Assembly (NCBI GenBank): GCA_016190245.1
Contig: JACPQY010000071.1
Location: 62,001-126,000 of the forward strand
Length of the DNA: 64,000 nucleotides
From: Nitrospirota bacterium
Lineage (GTDB): Bacteria > JACPQY01
Reading direction: 5' to 3'
The notes under the pieces were generated by a model, which worked only from the letters and a program-made list of their open reading frames with translations, was not told the origin of the DNA and searched no databases. This document shows, one piece after another, positions 16,948 through 26,280 of the stretch. Positions within the stretch are counted from its first letter, which is position 1; each line of letters begins with the position of its first letter. The translations under genes were made by a program, and so were the position numbers.

Positions 16948-18437
16948 ATACGGGCCTCATGTTCCCCCTTGTGAATAGCGCCGAATCTACCTCCACCGAT
17001 CGCCGCCCTCGGCCGCGCCTTCCCCGCGCGGCGGGCGGTCTTCCCCTGTGACCGGCCACGGCGCGCGGCCAGCCTGGCCGCCGCCTGCCGGAACTTTTCC
17101 CCTCGATGGGCGTAACTTTCAAACATGTCGAAGCTCGCGCACCCGGGCGAGAGCAGGATGACGTCTCCCGGACGCGACGCGCGCCACGCCTGCCGCACCG
17201 CGCCTTCCATGCTCGATGCGATCGACGTGGGGATCCAGCCCTTGATGCTGTTGTAGATCCTCTCCCGAGCCTGACCGATGAGGACGGCGTGCCGCACCTT
17301 CCGATACCGGGAGGTGAGTTGACCGAAATCGCCGCCCTTGTCCAGCCCGCCCAGAATGAGCACGGTGCGGCCGGGCACGGAATCGAGGGCGCGGGCAACG
17401 GCGGCCACGTTGGTCGCCTTCGAGTCGTCCACGAACCGCACGCCATCGACGCGCCCGATCTCCTCGAGCCGGTGGGGCAGCCCTCGGAACGACTTCAGCG
17501 CCTTGCGCACTGCGGGCGCAGGGCATCCGGCCAACCGAGCCGCCGTGGCGGCCGCCAGGATGTTCTCCAGGTTTTGAGTTTCGTTGATGCGCAGGTTCGC
17601 CAGCGGAAAAGCTTCGCGTTTCCGTCCATCCGCGAACAGAGCCCCGCGGCCGCCGCCCCAGGCCCCGCGCACCTGCCGCCGGGTCCGGCTGAAACCATAC
17701 ACGCGCGCCCGGCTCTCCGCCGCCCACGATCTCAGAACCGGATCGTCCGCATTGACCACCAGCACGTCCTCACGCCTCTGCGCGCGGAAGAGGTTTCTCT
17801 TGGCCTCCAGATACTCGGCAAAGTCCTTGTGGCGGTCCAGATGGTTGTCCGAAACGTTCAGGACCACACCGATGCTTGGGCGGAAGGTCTCCACTGCCTC
17901 GCCTTGGAAACTGCTCAGCTCGCACACAATCCGGTCCCACTTTCCGCCGACTGCCTCGATCAACGGTTGCCCGAGGTTCCCCCCCACGAACGTGCGGTAG
18001 CCGGCCCTCTTGAGCATGCACCCGAGGAGGACGACGGTCGTGCTCTTCCCGTTCGTTCCTGTCACGCCGATGAGGGGTGCGTCGAGGAAGCGGTATGCCA
18101 ACTCCACCTCGCCCCAGATCGGAACGCGGCCGCGGACGGTCTCCAGAGCCGGGTGATGCACGCTCACGCCGGGACTGATGATGATAAGGTCGGCGCCCTC
18201 GAACGCGTCCGGGGTGAGAGGCCCGAGCCGTACTTCCATCCCCCGGCGCGCCAGGGGCTGCACCTGCGCCCGCATCCGTGCGTCCGTGCGCTCATCCAGA
18301 CCGCTGACAGCGGCACCGCGCTTGAGGAGGAAACGGGCCACCGACTGACCCGTCACCGCCAGTCCGACCACGCACACCTTTCGCCCGGTCAAGTCCGGCG
18401 GGTGCGCCCGGGATCCGTTGGTGCCGTTGCCGCTCAT
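16941..18437 (-). CDS. murD: UDP-N-acetylmuramoylalanine--D-glutamate ligase
   Basis: 498 residues; it adds D-Glu to UDP-MurNAc-L-Ala. Motifs: KVCVVGLAVTGQSVARFL, ISPGVSVHHP, GVTGTNGKSTTVVLLGCML, ELSSFQGEAVE, LNVSDNHLDRHKDFAEYL, LPHRLEEIGRVDGVRFVDDS, KATNVAAVARAL, LILGGLDKGGDF, LSPGCASFDMFESYAHRG. The C-terminal ~45 residues are a basic Ala/Gly/Arg-rich extension beyond the usual end. It overlaps ftsW by 7 nt and mraY by 4 nt. Confidence 0.96.
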   Translation of the reverse strand: MSGNGTNGSRAHPPDLTGRKVCVVGLAVTGQSVARFLLKRGAAVSGLDERTDARMRAQVQPLARRGMEVRLGPLTPDAFEGADLIIISPGVSVHHPALETVRGRVPIWGEVELAYRFLDAPLIGVTGTNGKSTTVVLLGCMLKRAGYRTFVGGNLGQPLIEAVGGKWDRIVCELSSFQGEAVETFRPSIGVVLNVSDNHLDRHKDFAEYLEAKRNLFRAQRREDVLVVNADDPVLRSWAAESRARVYGFSRTRRQVRGAWGGGRGALFADGRKREAFPLANLRINETQNLENILAAATAARLAGCPAPAVRKALKSFRGLPHRLEEIGRVDGVRFVDDSKATNVAAVARALDSVPGRTVLILGGLDKGGDFGQLTSRYRKVRHAVLIGQARERIYNSIKGWIPTSIASSMEGAVRQAWRASRPGDVILLSPGCASFDMFESYAHRGEKFRQAAARLAARRGRSQGKTARRAGKARPRAAIGGGRFGAIHKGEHEARMC

Positions 18438-19510
18438 CGCGTCTTAAGGGTGCTCATCGCGAAAACCGCCAAGAGAATGGAAATGATCCAGAAGCGGACC
18501 ACGATTTTCGGCTCGCTCCACCCCTTGAGCTCCAGGTGGTGGTGGAACGGCGCCATCTTGAAAATTCGTTTTCGGCGAAGGCGGTAGGAGCCCACCTGGA
18601 GAATGACCGAAAGGGTTTCGGCCACGAAGATGCCACCCACGATGGGAAGCAGCAACTCCTGTTTGCTGATCACGGCCACCGTGCCGAGCGCACCTCCCAA
18701 GGCCAACGAGCCGACATCTCCCATGAAGATCTGCGCCGGGTAGCTGTTGTACCACAGAAAGGCAAAGCTCGCGCCGAGGAGCGCCCCGCAGAAGACGGCC
18801 ACCTCGCCTCCACCCCGCACGAACCGGATCTGGAGATAGTCCGCGATCCCGCTGTGCCCGGCCACGTACGCGAACACGCCGTACGTCAGCGCGGCCACCA
18901 GAATCGGCCCGAGCGCCAGGCCGTCCAAGCCGTCCGTCAGGTTCACCGCATTGGCCGAGCCGACGATCACAAACACCATCAGGGGGATGTACCACGCGCC
19001 GATGTCGGGGTGGACCCTCTTGAAGAACGGGATCCAAAGCTCGGTCGAGAAGTCCGGGACCTGCAGCACGAGGCTTGCCGCCGCGGTCGCCACCACGCAT
19101 TGAAGGAGAAACTTCTGCCGCGCCGAGAGCCCCTTGCCCCCCCCCCGGCGGAGCTTGAGCCAATCGTCGAGAAAGCCCACCAGTCCCATCCCAACCAGCA
19201 CAAGCAACAGGATCCAGACGTACGCGTTCTTCACGTTGGCCCAGAGGACCACCGAAAGCGTCGCCGTGAGCAGGATGAGCGCCCCGCCCATCGTCGGCGT
19301 GCCGGCCTTGGCCTGGTGAGATTCGGGGCCGTCGGACCGGATCGTCTGACCCACGCGCAGGGCGGAGAGTTTCCGGATGAGATAGGGACCGACCACGAAG
19401 CCCAGCACCAGCGCGGTCATGAACGCCCAGAACGATCTGAACGTGATGTACTTGAAGACGTTGAAGACGGTATGGAAGTCGTGGAACGGGTACAGCAGAT
19501 AGTAGAGCAT
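18434..19510 (-). CDS. mraY: Phospho-N-acetylmuramoyl-pentapeptide transferase
   Basis: About 358 residues with ten membrane helices; it makes lipid I by transferring phospho-MurNAc-pentapeptide to undecaprenyl phosphate. Motifs: HQAKAGTPTMGGALILL, GFLDDWLKL, ANAVNLTDGLDGLA, SFAFLWYNSYPAQIFMGDVG, MAPFHHHLELKGWSEPKIV. The ATG at 19510 (MLYYLLYPFHDFHTVFNVFK) matches the family N-terminus; upstream sequence in the open frame does not. It starts 8 nt after murF ends. Confidence 0.96.
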   Translation of the reverse strand: MLYYLLYPFHDFHTVFNVFKYITFRSFWAFMTALVLGFVVGPYLIRKLSALRVGQTIRSDGPESHQAKAGTPTMGGALILLTATLSVVLWANVKNAYVWILLLVLVGMGLVGFLDDWLKLRRGGGKGLSARQKFLLQCVVATAAASLVLQVPDFSTELWIPFFKRVHPDIGAWYIPLMVFVIVGSANAVNLTDGLDGLALGPILVAALTYGVFAYVAGHSGIADYLQIRFVRGGGEVAVFCGALLGASFAFLWYNSYPAQIFMGDVGSLALGGALGTVAVISKQELLLPIVGGIFVAETLSVILQVGSYRLRRKRIFKMAPFHHHLELKGWSEPKIVVRFWIISILLAVFAMSTLKTR

Positions 19511-19518
19511 CGCCAGCC

Positions 19519-21105
19519 TCAGCCCTTGGGCCCACCACGGAATCCCTCCGTTTGGAGCAGCGCCTGGACAATCCGCTCCATCGCCATCGCGCGCGATCCC
19601 TTGACCAGCAATGTGGCGCCCGGCTCTAGGATCCGGCGCAGGACGGCGACGGCCTCGTCCGTGTCCCGGCACACCACGACCCGATTGGGAGAAAGGCGGC
19701 CTTCCTTGGCCCCCTCAGCAACCCGCGGGGCCAGTTGTCCAACAGCCAGGATCCAACTGTACCCCAGGGCCGCTGCCTCGCGACCGACGGCGGTGTGCCA
19801 CCGGTCTGCAGCCATCCCTAGCTCGAGCATGTCTCCCAAACAACACACGGCGGGTTCACCGCCCAATTCCTCCCGCGCGAAGCGGAGCGCCGCCACCATT
19901 GAGGTGGGGTTGGCGTTGTAGGTGTCGTCCACAATCGTCCACGCGCCCCGCCAGACGTTCAGCCGACCCCCGATGGGAGCGAAGGCCCGCACCGCCTCGA
20001 TGGCCGTGGCGAGATCGCAACCCGTCGTCCCCGCCGCGGCGACGGCCGCCAGGGCGTTGAGCAGCACCGGCCGCGACCCGCCCGGGATCGCCATCTCGTC
20101 GCGTTCGCGACCCACACGAACATCCGCCCGCAGAATGCCGTCCGCGTCCCGCCGAATCCCCTGCGCCGAAACATCGGCAGCGGGATCCATCCCATAGGTC
20201 ACCACCCGCCCGTCGAAGGACCCGAGACACTCCGTGAGGAGCGGGTGCCCGTGCGGCACCACCGCGGTGCCCTTCTCGTTCATCTGAGCAAACAATCGTC
20301 CTTTCTCCGCTGCCACACCGGATTCGCTCTCCAGCCCTTGCAGATGAGCCGGGGAAAGATCGGTGATGACGCCGACGTCCGGTCGCGCCACGGCCGCCAG
20401 CCGATCCATCTCGCCCTTCTCGCTGATCCCCAGTTCGAGAACCCACGCGTCCTCCCGGCCGGTGAATCCGAGAATACATCGCGGCAGGCCGATGCGGTTG
20501 TTGAAGTTCCCCTGCGTGCGGCCCACCGCGAGCCTCCGCCCAAGGATGAGGCCCAGGAGTTCCTTCGTGGTCGTCTTTCCGTTGCTGCCCGTGATTCCGA
20601 AGACAGGCCCTTTGAACCGGCCCCGCGCAAACGCCGCCAAGGCACCCAGGGCATCGAGAGGGTCGGCCGCTTCAAGCATGACGGCGGCGCATACGCTGTC
20701 TCCCCGGCCCGCCAGGAATCCCGCCGCGAAGCCGGGCCGCACCACAGCTCCCGCCGCGCCCGCCGCGATGGCTGCGGAGACGTAATCGTGACCGTCAAAC
20801 CGCGGGCCGCCGAGCGCAAAGAAGAGAGCGCCCTTTGACACCTCGCGGGAATCGGTGCACACGCCCGTGAAAACTGACTCCTCGGAGCCGCCGCAGAGGC
20901 GACCCCCCGTCGCCCGGGCCAGTTCCCGTGCGGTGAACCTCAGGCCCCCCTCTTGTCGGGACGTCGGGTCCGGCGTCACGTCGCTCTCCGAGGCCCCGCC
21001 GCGACCTCGAAAACCCGCCCCACGACCAGTCCCCCGCCCGCCCGCGAGGCGCACGGCCGGGGCAAGCTCCGCCGCATGGTCAACCCCGCCGTCAAAGGCT
21101 CGCAT
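19519..21105 (-). CDS. murF: UDP-MurNAc-tripeptide--D-alanyl-D-alanine ligase
   Basis: It adds D-Ala-D-Ala to the UDP-MurNAc tripeptide. Motifs: FTARELARATGGRL, TDSREVSKGALFFAL, GITGSNGKTTTKELLGLIL, TQGNFNNRIGLP, ELGISEKGEMDRLA, LSPAHLQGLES, VDDTYNANPTSMVAAL, CLGDMLELG, LVKGSRAMAMERIV. The ATG at 21105 overlaps murE by 14 nt but adds ~55 Gly/Arg-rich residues before the core. A GTG at 20979 with GGAG six bases upstream may be the true start, giving a family-typical length. Confidence 0.93.
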   Translation of the reverse strand: MRAFDGGVDHAAELAPAVRLAGGRGTGRGAGFRGRGGASESDVTPDPTSRQEGGLRFTARELARATGGRLCGGSEESVFTGVCTDSREVSKGALFFALGGPRFDGHDYVSAAIAAGAAGAVVRPGFAAGFLAGRGDSVCAAVMLEAADPLDALGALAAFARGRFKGPVFGITGSNGKTTTKELLGLILGRRLAVGRTQGNFNNRIGLPRCILGFTGREDAWVLELGISEKGEMDRLAAVARPDVGVITDLSPAHLQGLESESGVAAEKGRLFAQMNEKGTAVVPHGHPLLTECLGSFDGRVVTYGMDPAADVSAQGIRRDADGILRADVRVGRERDEMAIPGGSRPVLLNALAAVAAAGTTGCDLATAIEAVRAFAPIGGRLNVWRGAWTIVDDTYNANPTSMVAALRFAREELGGEPAVCCLGDMLELGMAADRWHTAVGREAAALGYSWILAVGQLAPRVAEGAKEGRLSPNRVVVCRDTDEAVAVLRRILEPGATLLVKGSRAMAMERIVQALLQTEGFRGGPKG

Positions 21106-22573
21106 GGGCCCTGAGCACCTCCTTGGCGACGGCCACATCGCTGAAAGACATCCTTTTCTCTCCCATGATCTGATAGTCCTCGTGCCCCTTCCCCGCCAAC
21201 AGCACGGCGTCGCCGGCCCGGCAGCCGCGCACGGCCTCCACGAGGGCCTGTCGGCGATCCGCGATCGCAATCACCTCGATTCGGCAGTCCTGGCCGATAC
21301 CCTTGCGGATTTCATCGATGATCTTCAGCGGGTCCTCCGACCTCGCGTTGTCCGACGTCAGCACGAGCCGGTCGGAAAGGAGGGACGCGATGCGCCCCAT
21401 CAGTGGACGTTTCAATCGGTCGCGATCTCCACCACATCCGAACACGCAGGTCACCTGCCCGGGCGTCACCGACTGGGCGACGAGGAGCGCATGCCGGAGG
21501 GCCTCGGGTGTGTGCGCGTAGTCCACCCACACCGTGCGGTCGCGATGCTCCACGCGCTCCATTCGGCCCGGCACGAGGCGCAGGCGCGCCACGCCCTTCC
21601 GGATTTCTTCCTTGCCCACGCCGAGCACGCACGCCGTCGCCACGGCGGCAAGGATATTATACACGTTGTGCCGACCCACAAGGGGGGAGTGAACTTCGAG
21701 CGGCCCGAGCGGCGTCCCAAGCAGAAGTTCAAGCCCTGCCCCCTCGCTGCGCGCCTGGCGCACGTGGACGTCGCCCACCTCCCAACCGTAGCCCGTCACG
21801 GGGGTGCTGACCTCCGCGGCGATCTCCCGGCCCAGTGGCGTGTCGGTGTTGAGGACCGCCGTCTTCCGCTTCTTCCGGCTCGAAGGGAGAACTTCGGTGA
21901 AGAACCGCTTCTTGGCCAGGCCGTAGGAGCGCAAGTCGGAGTGATAGTCGAGGTGGTCCTGGGTGAGGTTCGTGAATACGGCCGCGTCGAAATCCAGGCC
22001 GTCCACCCGACGCTGGTCCAGCGCGTGAGAGGAAACTTCCATGACGGCGTCGCGCGCGCCCGCCTCGGCAAACTCCGAGAGCAAGCGCTGGAGATCCACG
22101 ATCCCGGGTGTCGTGTTCCGCGCCGGCACAACCTTGCGCCGGACCCTGTAGTTCACGGTGCCGATCACGCCCGCCGGCCGGCCCGCAGTTTCGAGGATGC
22201 TCTCCACGAGATACGTGAACGTCGTCTTCCCGTTCGTTCCGGTCACGCCAACAAGCGCCAGTCGAGAGGAAGGATCACCGAAAAATATCCGGGCCGCCTG
22301 GTGGAGCGCAGCTTGCGTATCAGGCACCCGAATCCAGGGCATCCCGTTCGAGAACGCCCCCTCCGGCGGACGCTCAACGACACACGCCGCTGCGCCGGCG
22401 AGTTGCGCCTGCGACAGAAACGCGTGCCCGTCGGCCTTCGCGCCCTTCACGGCGAAAAAGGCCGCGCCACGGCGGACCTCCCTCGAATCGCCCGTGATCC
22501 GCGTCACGTCCAATCCCTTGTGGCCGTTCCACTCGACGTCCGGCAAGCCCTTGAGAATCGTGCCCAGCCTCAT
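21092..22573 (-). CDS. murE: UDP-MurNAc-dipeptide--2,6-diaminopimelate ligase
   Basis: 493 residues; it adds the third residue of the stem peptide. Motifs: ITGDSREVRRGAAFFAVKG, GVTGTNGKTTFTYLVES, NTTPG, EVSSHALDQRRVDGLDFD, AVFTNLTQDHLDYH, WVDYAHTPEALRHAL, FGCGGDRDRLKRPLMG. The substrate-selecting loop reads DNARSEDP. The Arg matches meso-diaminopimelate enzymes (DNPR) rather than lysine enzymes, with Pro replaced by Ala. It overlaps ftsI by 4 nt. Confidence 0.96.
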   Translation of the reverse strand: MRLGTILKGLPDVEWNGHKGLDVTRITGDSREVRRGAAFFAVKGAKADGHAFLSQAQLAGAAACVVERPPEGAFSNGMPWIRVPDTQAALHQAARIFFGDPSSRLALVGVTGTNGKTTFTYLVESILETAGRPAGVIGTVNYRVRRKVVPARNTTPGIVDLQRLLSEFAEAGARDAVMEVSSHALDQRRVDGLDFDAAVFTNLTQDHLDYHSDLRSYGLAKKRFFTEVLPSSRKKRKTAVLNTDTPLGREIAAEVSTPVTGYGWEVGDVHVRQARSEGAGLELLLGTPLGPLEVHSPLVGRHNVYNILAAVATACVLGVGKEEIRKGVARLRLVPGRMERVEHRDRTVWVDYAHTPEALRHALLVAQSVTPGQVTCVFGCGGDRDRLKRPLMGRIASLLSDRLVLTSDNARSEDPLKIIDEIRKGIGQDCRIEVIAIADRRQALVEAVRGCRAGDAVLLAGKGHEDYQIMGEKRMSFSDVAVAKEVLRAHASL

Positions 22574-24291
22574 GACAGCCGCACCCCCGGCATCTCCGGA
22601 TAGGCGCCGAGGTAGGGCAGCAGCTCGCTCATGATGTCCCTGAACAATGGCGCCGCCACAACCCCTCCGTAGATGCTCTTCTGCGGCTCGTCCAGCATGA
22701 CGAGCACGACCGCCCGCGGCGCGTCCACGGGGCCGAAGCCCACGAACGAGGCGACGTAGTCATCTTTCGAATACAGACCCGTCTCGGGGTCGAACTTCTG
22801 GGCCGTTCCGGTCTTGCCGGCGAGCCGATAGCCCTCCAGCACGGCCATGCGCCCGGTGCCCTCCGGCGTGATCACGGTCTCGAGGATGCGGTTGACTCGC
22901 GCGATCAGCTCGGCGGGAAGCACCCGGCGCGGCGCGGGGAACTCGATCTCGCGCAGGAGCCTGTCGCGGCCGTCGGTCACTCTCTTGCCCACGTGCGGCT
23001 GCACCGAGAGTCCGCCGTTGGCGAACACGGCGAATGCCGCCACCATCTGGATCGGAGTGACGGCGAGGCCCTGCCCGTAGGAAATGTTCGCCAGATCCAC
23101 CGGCGTCCACGATCGGTAGCTCGATACCAGGCCACGGATCTCGCCGGGGAGATCAATTCCCGTCCGCTCGCCGAGTCCGAACTTGTGTATGAACTCGTAC
23201 AGGGTCTTCGCCCCAACCTTGAGGCCGATCTTCGCGGCGCAGATGTTGCTCGAGAGCTGGAACACCTGCGGGAAAGACAGTTCGCCGTACTTCTTGAAGT
23301 CGTGGATCACGCGGTCGTAGAACTTGTACTCGCCGTTCTCGCAGAAGAGGCGCGCCCGCTCGTTGAACGTGCCCGTCTCGAGCGCGGCGGTGAGAAGCAC
23401 CGCCTTGAGGGTGGAGCCGGGATCGAGGGCATCCGTGATCGGGTGGTTCTTCCACCGCTCCGCGGGGAGTTGGCGGAAGGCGTTGGGATCGAACGCGGGC
23501 TGGACGGACCACGCCAGGATCTCGCCCGTCGCGGGATCCATCGCCATCGCCCACCCCCGGCGCGCACCCGAGGACTTGATCCCCTCGTTGAGCTTCTGGT
23601 CCAGCAGGCTCTGGACGTTGAGATCGATCGAGAGCACCAACCCCTCCCCCTCGCTCTCGTAGGCGTCGGAGACGTGGTCGTAGATCACGTTGCCCACGCC
23701 ATCGCGCGTGATGACGAGGGTGGAGGGCTTGCCGCGGAGCATGGCGTCGTACGAAAGCTCGATCCCCTCGAGCCCGACCCCATCGAGCCCGACGAAGCCG
23801 AGGGCCTGCGAGGCCATGGAGCCCTGGGGATAGAATCGCTTGTACTCACTGACGACGGCCACGCCTTCGATCGGATGGGCATCGAGGGCGTCGCGCACCG
23901 AGGGCGGCACTTGGCGGGCAATCCAGACGAAGCTTTTTTCCTTTCGGAGTTCGCGCAGGACCTCGGCGGGGGATTGCCCCACGAGGGGCGCCAGAAACCG
24001 CGCCGTCCCCACCTTGTCCACCACCTTGCGGGGATGGGCGGAGACCGAGACCATCCGGCGGCTGAGCGCGAGGAGCGTGCCGTTGCGGTCCAGGATTTTT
24101 CCGCGCCGCGGGGCGAGCTCGATCACGTCCCCCTGCTGGCGGCGAACGCGGTCCACCAGCCCCGTATCCGTCAGGAAGGCGAGCGTGAACGCGCGGCCGG
24201 CCACCACGACGAAGCAGGCCGCCACAATCGCCGTCACCAGACGAAGCCGGCGGCGCACGCTCTCGGCCATGGAGGTGGACCAGCCTGTCAT
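22570..24291 (-). CDS. ftsI: Septal peptidoglycan transpeptidase (class B PBP3, FtsI)
   Basis: 573 residues; it cross-links septal peptidoglycan in partnership with FtsW. One N-terminal membrane helix (~14-34) is followed by the pedestal domain (RGKILDRNGTLLALS) and the transpeptidase domain. The transpeptidase has the active-site tetrad DPGSTLKAV (SxxK), SSN in LSSNICAAKIG, and KTG in LAGKTGTAQKF. No C-terminal PASTA domain is visible. It overlaps ftsL by 4 nt. Confidence 0.96.
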   Translation of the reverse strand: MTGWSTSMAESVRRRLRLVTAIVAACFVVVAGRAFTLAFLTDTGLVDRVRRQQGDVIELAPRRGKILDRNGTLLALSRRMVSVSAHPRKVVDKVGTARFLAPLVGQSPAEVLRELRKEKSFVWIARQVPPSVRDALDAHPIEGVAVVSEYKRFYPQGSMASQALGFVGLDGVGLEGIELSYDAMLRGKPSTLVITRDGVGNVIYDHVSDAYESEGEGLVLSIDLNVQSLLDQKLNEGIKSSGARRGWAMAMDPATGEILAWSVQPAFDPNAFRQLPAERWKNHPITDALDPGSTLKAVLLTAALETGTFNERARLFCENGEYKFYDRVIHDFKKYGELSFPQVFQLSSNICAAKIGLKVGAKTLYEFIHKFGLGERTGIDLPGEIRGLVSSYRSWTPVDLANISYGQGLAVTPIQMVAAFAVFANGGLSVQPHVGKRVTDGRDRLLREIEFPAPRRVLPAELIARVNRILETVITPEGTGRMAVLEGYRLAGKTGTAQKFDPETGLYSKDDYVASFVGFGPVDAPRAVVLVMLDEPQKSIYGGVVAAPLFRDIMSELLPYLGAYPEMPGVRLS

Positions 24292-24560
24292 TTCGGGGGC
24301 GGGACTTCGACGATCACGCGCTGCGACGGCGCGAGGGGAACCAGCCCGAGGCGCTCCTCCGCAACCTGCCGGAGGCGCTGGGGTGAGGTCAAAGAAGTGT
24401 GTTCCAGTTTGAGCCGGGCATTCATCTCCTGTGCACGATCGAGCGATTCGAGCGTGCGGCTGATGTCGTAGCCGATGTCATAGGTCTGGAGCCGACACCA
24501 GACGTAGCCCAGCAGGAGAAGGGCGTTCACGAGAATCAGGCCGGCGAGCCGCGTCCTCAC
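24288..24560 (-). CDS. ftsL: Cell division protein FtsL
   Basis: 90 residues: a short cytoplasmic end, one membrane helix (LAGLILVNALLLLGYVWC) and a periplasmic coiled coil (ISRTLESLDRAQEMNARLKL), ending in RLRQVAEERLGLVPLAPSQRV. Size, topology and its place between rsmH and ftsI identify it, because FtsL sequences are poorly conserved. It forms the FtsQLB complex that activates FtsWI. Confidence 0.88.
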   Translation of the reverse strand: MRTRLAGLILVNALLLLGYVWCRLQTYDIGYDISRTLESLDRAQEMNARLKLEHTSLTSPQRLRQVAEERLGLVPLAPSQRVIVEVPPPK

Positions 24561-25462
24561 GCCCGGGCCTCCAGTGCGCGCAACTTGGCGCTGCGTGAGC
24601 GCGGGTTCTCCCGGCGCTCTCTCACGGTCGGCGTCAGCGGCTTCTTGAGGACGGCGGCGAAGCGCGACCCCTCGGCCTTGGCGAGATCGCGGAAGAAATA
24701 CTTGACGCGCCGATCTTCACCGGAGTGGTAGGTGAGCACCACAAGCCGGCCGCGAGCCCGGAGCAAGTTTGCCGCCTCTTGGAGCCCGGCGTCGAGCGCC
24801 GCCGCCTCGTCGTTCACGCTCATGCGAAGGGCCATGAACGCGCGCGTGGCCGGGTGCAGCCGCCCCCGACGCCCGCCCAGCGCGGACGCGATGCAATCGG
24901 ACAGTTCGGTCGTCGTCCGGAAGGGGCGTTTGGAACCCGCCTCGACGATCCGCCGCGCGACGCGACGAGCACCCCGAACGTCAGCGTTCTCCCTGAACAG
25001 TCGCTCCAGTTCTTCGACCGAAGCGCCCGCCACCAGATCGGCCGCGGTCGGCGAGGCGGCGCGATCCATCCGCATGTCCAGCGGGCCCTCACGCTGGAAA
25101 CTGAAGCCGCGCTCCGGATCCATGAGTTGGCGCGTGCTCACGCCGAGGTCCAGCAGGATCCCATCCGCGCTCGGCTCCGACCCGCCGAAGCACGCGGCCT
25201 GGCGCACCACCGCGCGCAGTCGCCGAAAATTCCCCTGCACCGCCTCGAACCTCGTTCCAAACCGGCGGAGGCGCTCCCGGGCCGTCTCGATCGCGTCGTT
25301 ATCGGCATCCACGCCGACCACGACGCCATCCGGAGATGAGGCCTCGAGGATCGCCTCCGAGTGTCCGCCGTCGCCCAGCGTCCCATCGACGAAAACCTTG
25401 CTCGCCGATACCCCGAGACACCGAACGACCTCGTCCACCATGACCGGTTTGTGCTCCCACAC
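24557..25462 (-). CDS. rsmH: 16S rRNA (cytosine-1402-N4)-methyltransferase
   Basis: About 301 residues; it methylates C1402 in the ribosomal P site using SAM. Motifs: HKPVMVDEVV, FVDGTLGDGGHSEAIL, VGVDADNDAI, DGILLDLGVSTRQLMDPERG, FSFQREGPLDMRMD, LMALRMSVNDE-type region (FMALRMSVNDEAAAL), LTYHSGEDRRVKYFFRD. The family start x-x-HKPV points to the GTG at 25462, which lies just after mraZ ends; the open frame reaches 25537 without family similarity. It overlaps ftsL by 4 nt. Confidence 0.94.
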   Translation of the reverse strand: MWEHKPVMVDEVVRCLGVSASKVFVDGTLGDGGHSEAILEASSPDGVVVGVDADNDAIETARERLRRFGTRFEAVQGNFRRLRAVVRQAACFGGSEPSADGILLDLGVSTRQLMDPERGFSFQREGPLDMRMDRAASPTAADLVAGASVEELERLFRENADVRGARRVARRIVEAGSKRPFRTTTELSDCIASALGGRRGRLHPATRAFMALRMSVNDEAAALDAGLQEAANLLRARGRLVVLTYHSGEDRRVKYFFRDLAKAEGSRFAAVLKKPLTPTVRERRENPRSRSAKLRALEARA

Positions 25463-25478
25463 CTGACCCGTCAAACAA

Positions 25479-25901
25479 CTACCCTTGCGCTTCGCCCTGA
25501 GCGGCGGATTCGATCCGCCCTCGGTCCCAGATGGCAAAGTGGCTGACCATGCCCACGATCACGACATCGCTCGTGAGTCCCGCCCGGTCCCTCAGGTCTT
25601 TCGACACGAGAATGCGTCCGAGCCGGTCCACCTCGCACTCCTGCGCGTGGAAGTTGTGGCGCATGATCACGCGAGAGGCCTCCGCATCTCCGAGCGGGGC
25701 CTGTCGCATTCGCTCGTCCATGCGGTCCTCCTTGTCTTCCCAGACGGCCAGCGGGTAGGCCTCGATGCACGCGCCGTTGCACGTGAGAAAAAGCTTCTCA
25801 CTGCCGTGACCGTCAGAGAGGACAGCCCTGAACTTCGCAGGGATACTGAGCCTCCCTTTGGAGTCGATCGCGTGCGTGAAGCTTCCCCTGAACCGTCCCA
25901 T
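25479..25901 (-). CDS. mraZ: Transcriptional regulator MraZ
   Basis: About 140 residues with two AbrB-like swapped-hairpin halves: MGRFRGSFTHAIDSKGRLSI / PAKFRAVL and HNFHAQECEVDRLGRILVSK / DLRDRAGL. MraZ binds repeats in its own promoter and tunes the dcw operon. The ATG at 25901 gives the standard N-terminus; nine extra codons from a GTG at 25928 are possible. It is the first gene of the cluster, downstream of a strong promoter. One GGTGGGA, a MraZ-type half-site, lies just upstream of the -35 box. Confidence 0.93.
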   Translation of the reverse strand: MGRFRGSFTHAIDSKGRLSIPAKFRAVLSDGHGSEKLFLTCNGACIEAYPLAVWEDKEDRMDERMRQAPLGDAEASRVIMRHNFHAQECEVDRLGRILVSKDLRDRAGLTSDVVIVGMVSHFAIWDRGRIESAAQGEAQG

Positions 25902-25948
25902 TTGTGAGGCGAGTGCCTGCCATGGCACTTAATACCACTAGATGGGTA

Positions 25949-25977
25949 AGTATACAACTCCATGCCTTTCTTGTCAA
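25949..25977 (-). promoter_or_regulatory. Sigma70-type promoter of the dcw operon
   Basis: On the minus strand the -35 is TTGACA (25977-25972), then a 17-bp spacer, then the -10 TATACT (25954-25949). The -35 matches the consensus fully and the -10 at five of six positions. Transcription would start near 25942, leaving a 5' leader of about 40 nt before the mraZ ATG at 25901. Confidence 0.85.
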
Positions 25978-26280
25978 GTTTTTTCCCACCTACAAAGAAG
26001 TCGTGGCCACTCAATGGTGCGTCTAACGCATCCCGACGCCACCGCCCGAGCGTGTTTAGGAACCTCCGGGGCCTGAACTGCGTGGTTTCCAGGTCTTGGG
26101 TGCACCAGGCGTTCCCGTCCAGCTTACTTTGAGAAACCCCTCGAATATTCCTCGAAGTTCCGGGGCGAGGGATCCTGCGATCCCTCAGCCGCCGACACGC
26201 ATGTCATCGGAGGTTCGCGCCGGCTCCGAGGCTGATCGCTGATGGCTGAGCGCCGAACGCCTACGAGTGTTCGCTTTCCT
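25978..26280. other. Intergenic region between T4SS operon and dcw promoter
   Basis: About 300 nt without a gene. A perfect hairpin GAGGGATC ctgc GATCCCTC lies at 26167-26186, downstream of the minus-strand T4SS operon. It has no following T-run, so it is at best a weak or Rho-assisted stop. The motif GGTGGGAAAAAAC just upstream of the dcw -35 could bind MraZ. Confidence 0.4.

Noticed and set aside
26167-26186. Hairpin as Rho-independent terminator of the T4SS operon
   Set aside because: The stem is perfect but no T-run follows on the minus strand, so intrinsic termination is not supported.
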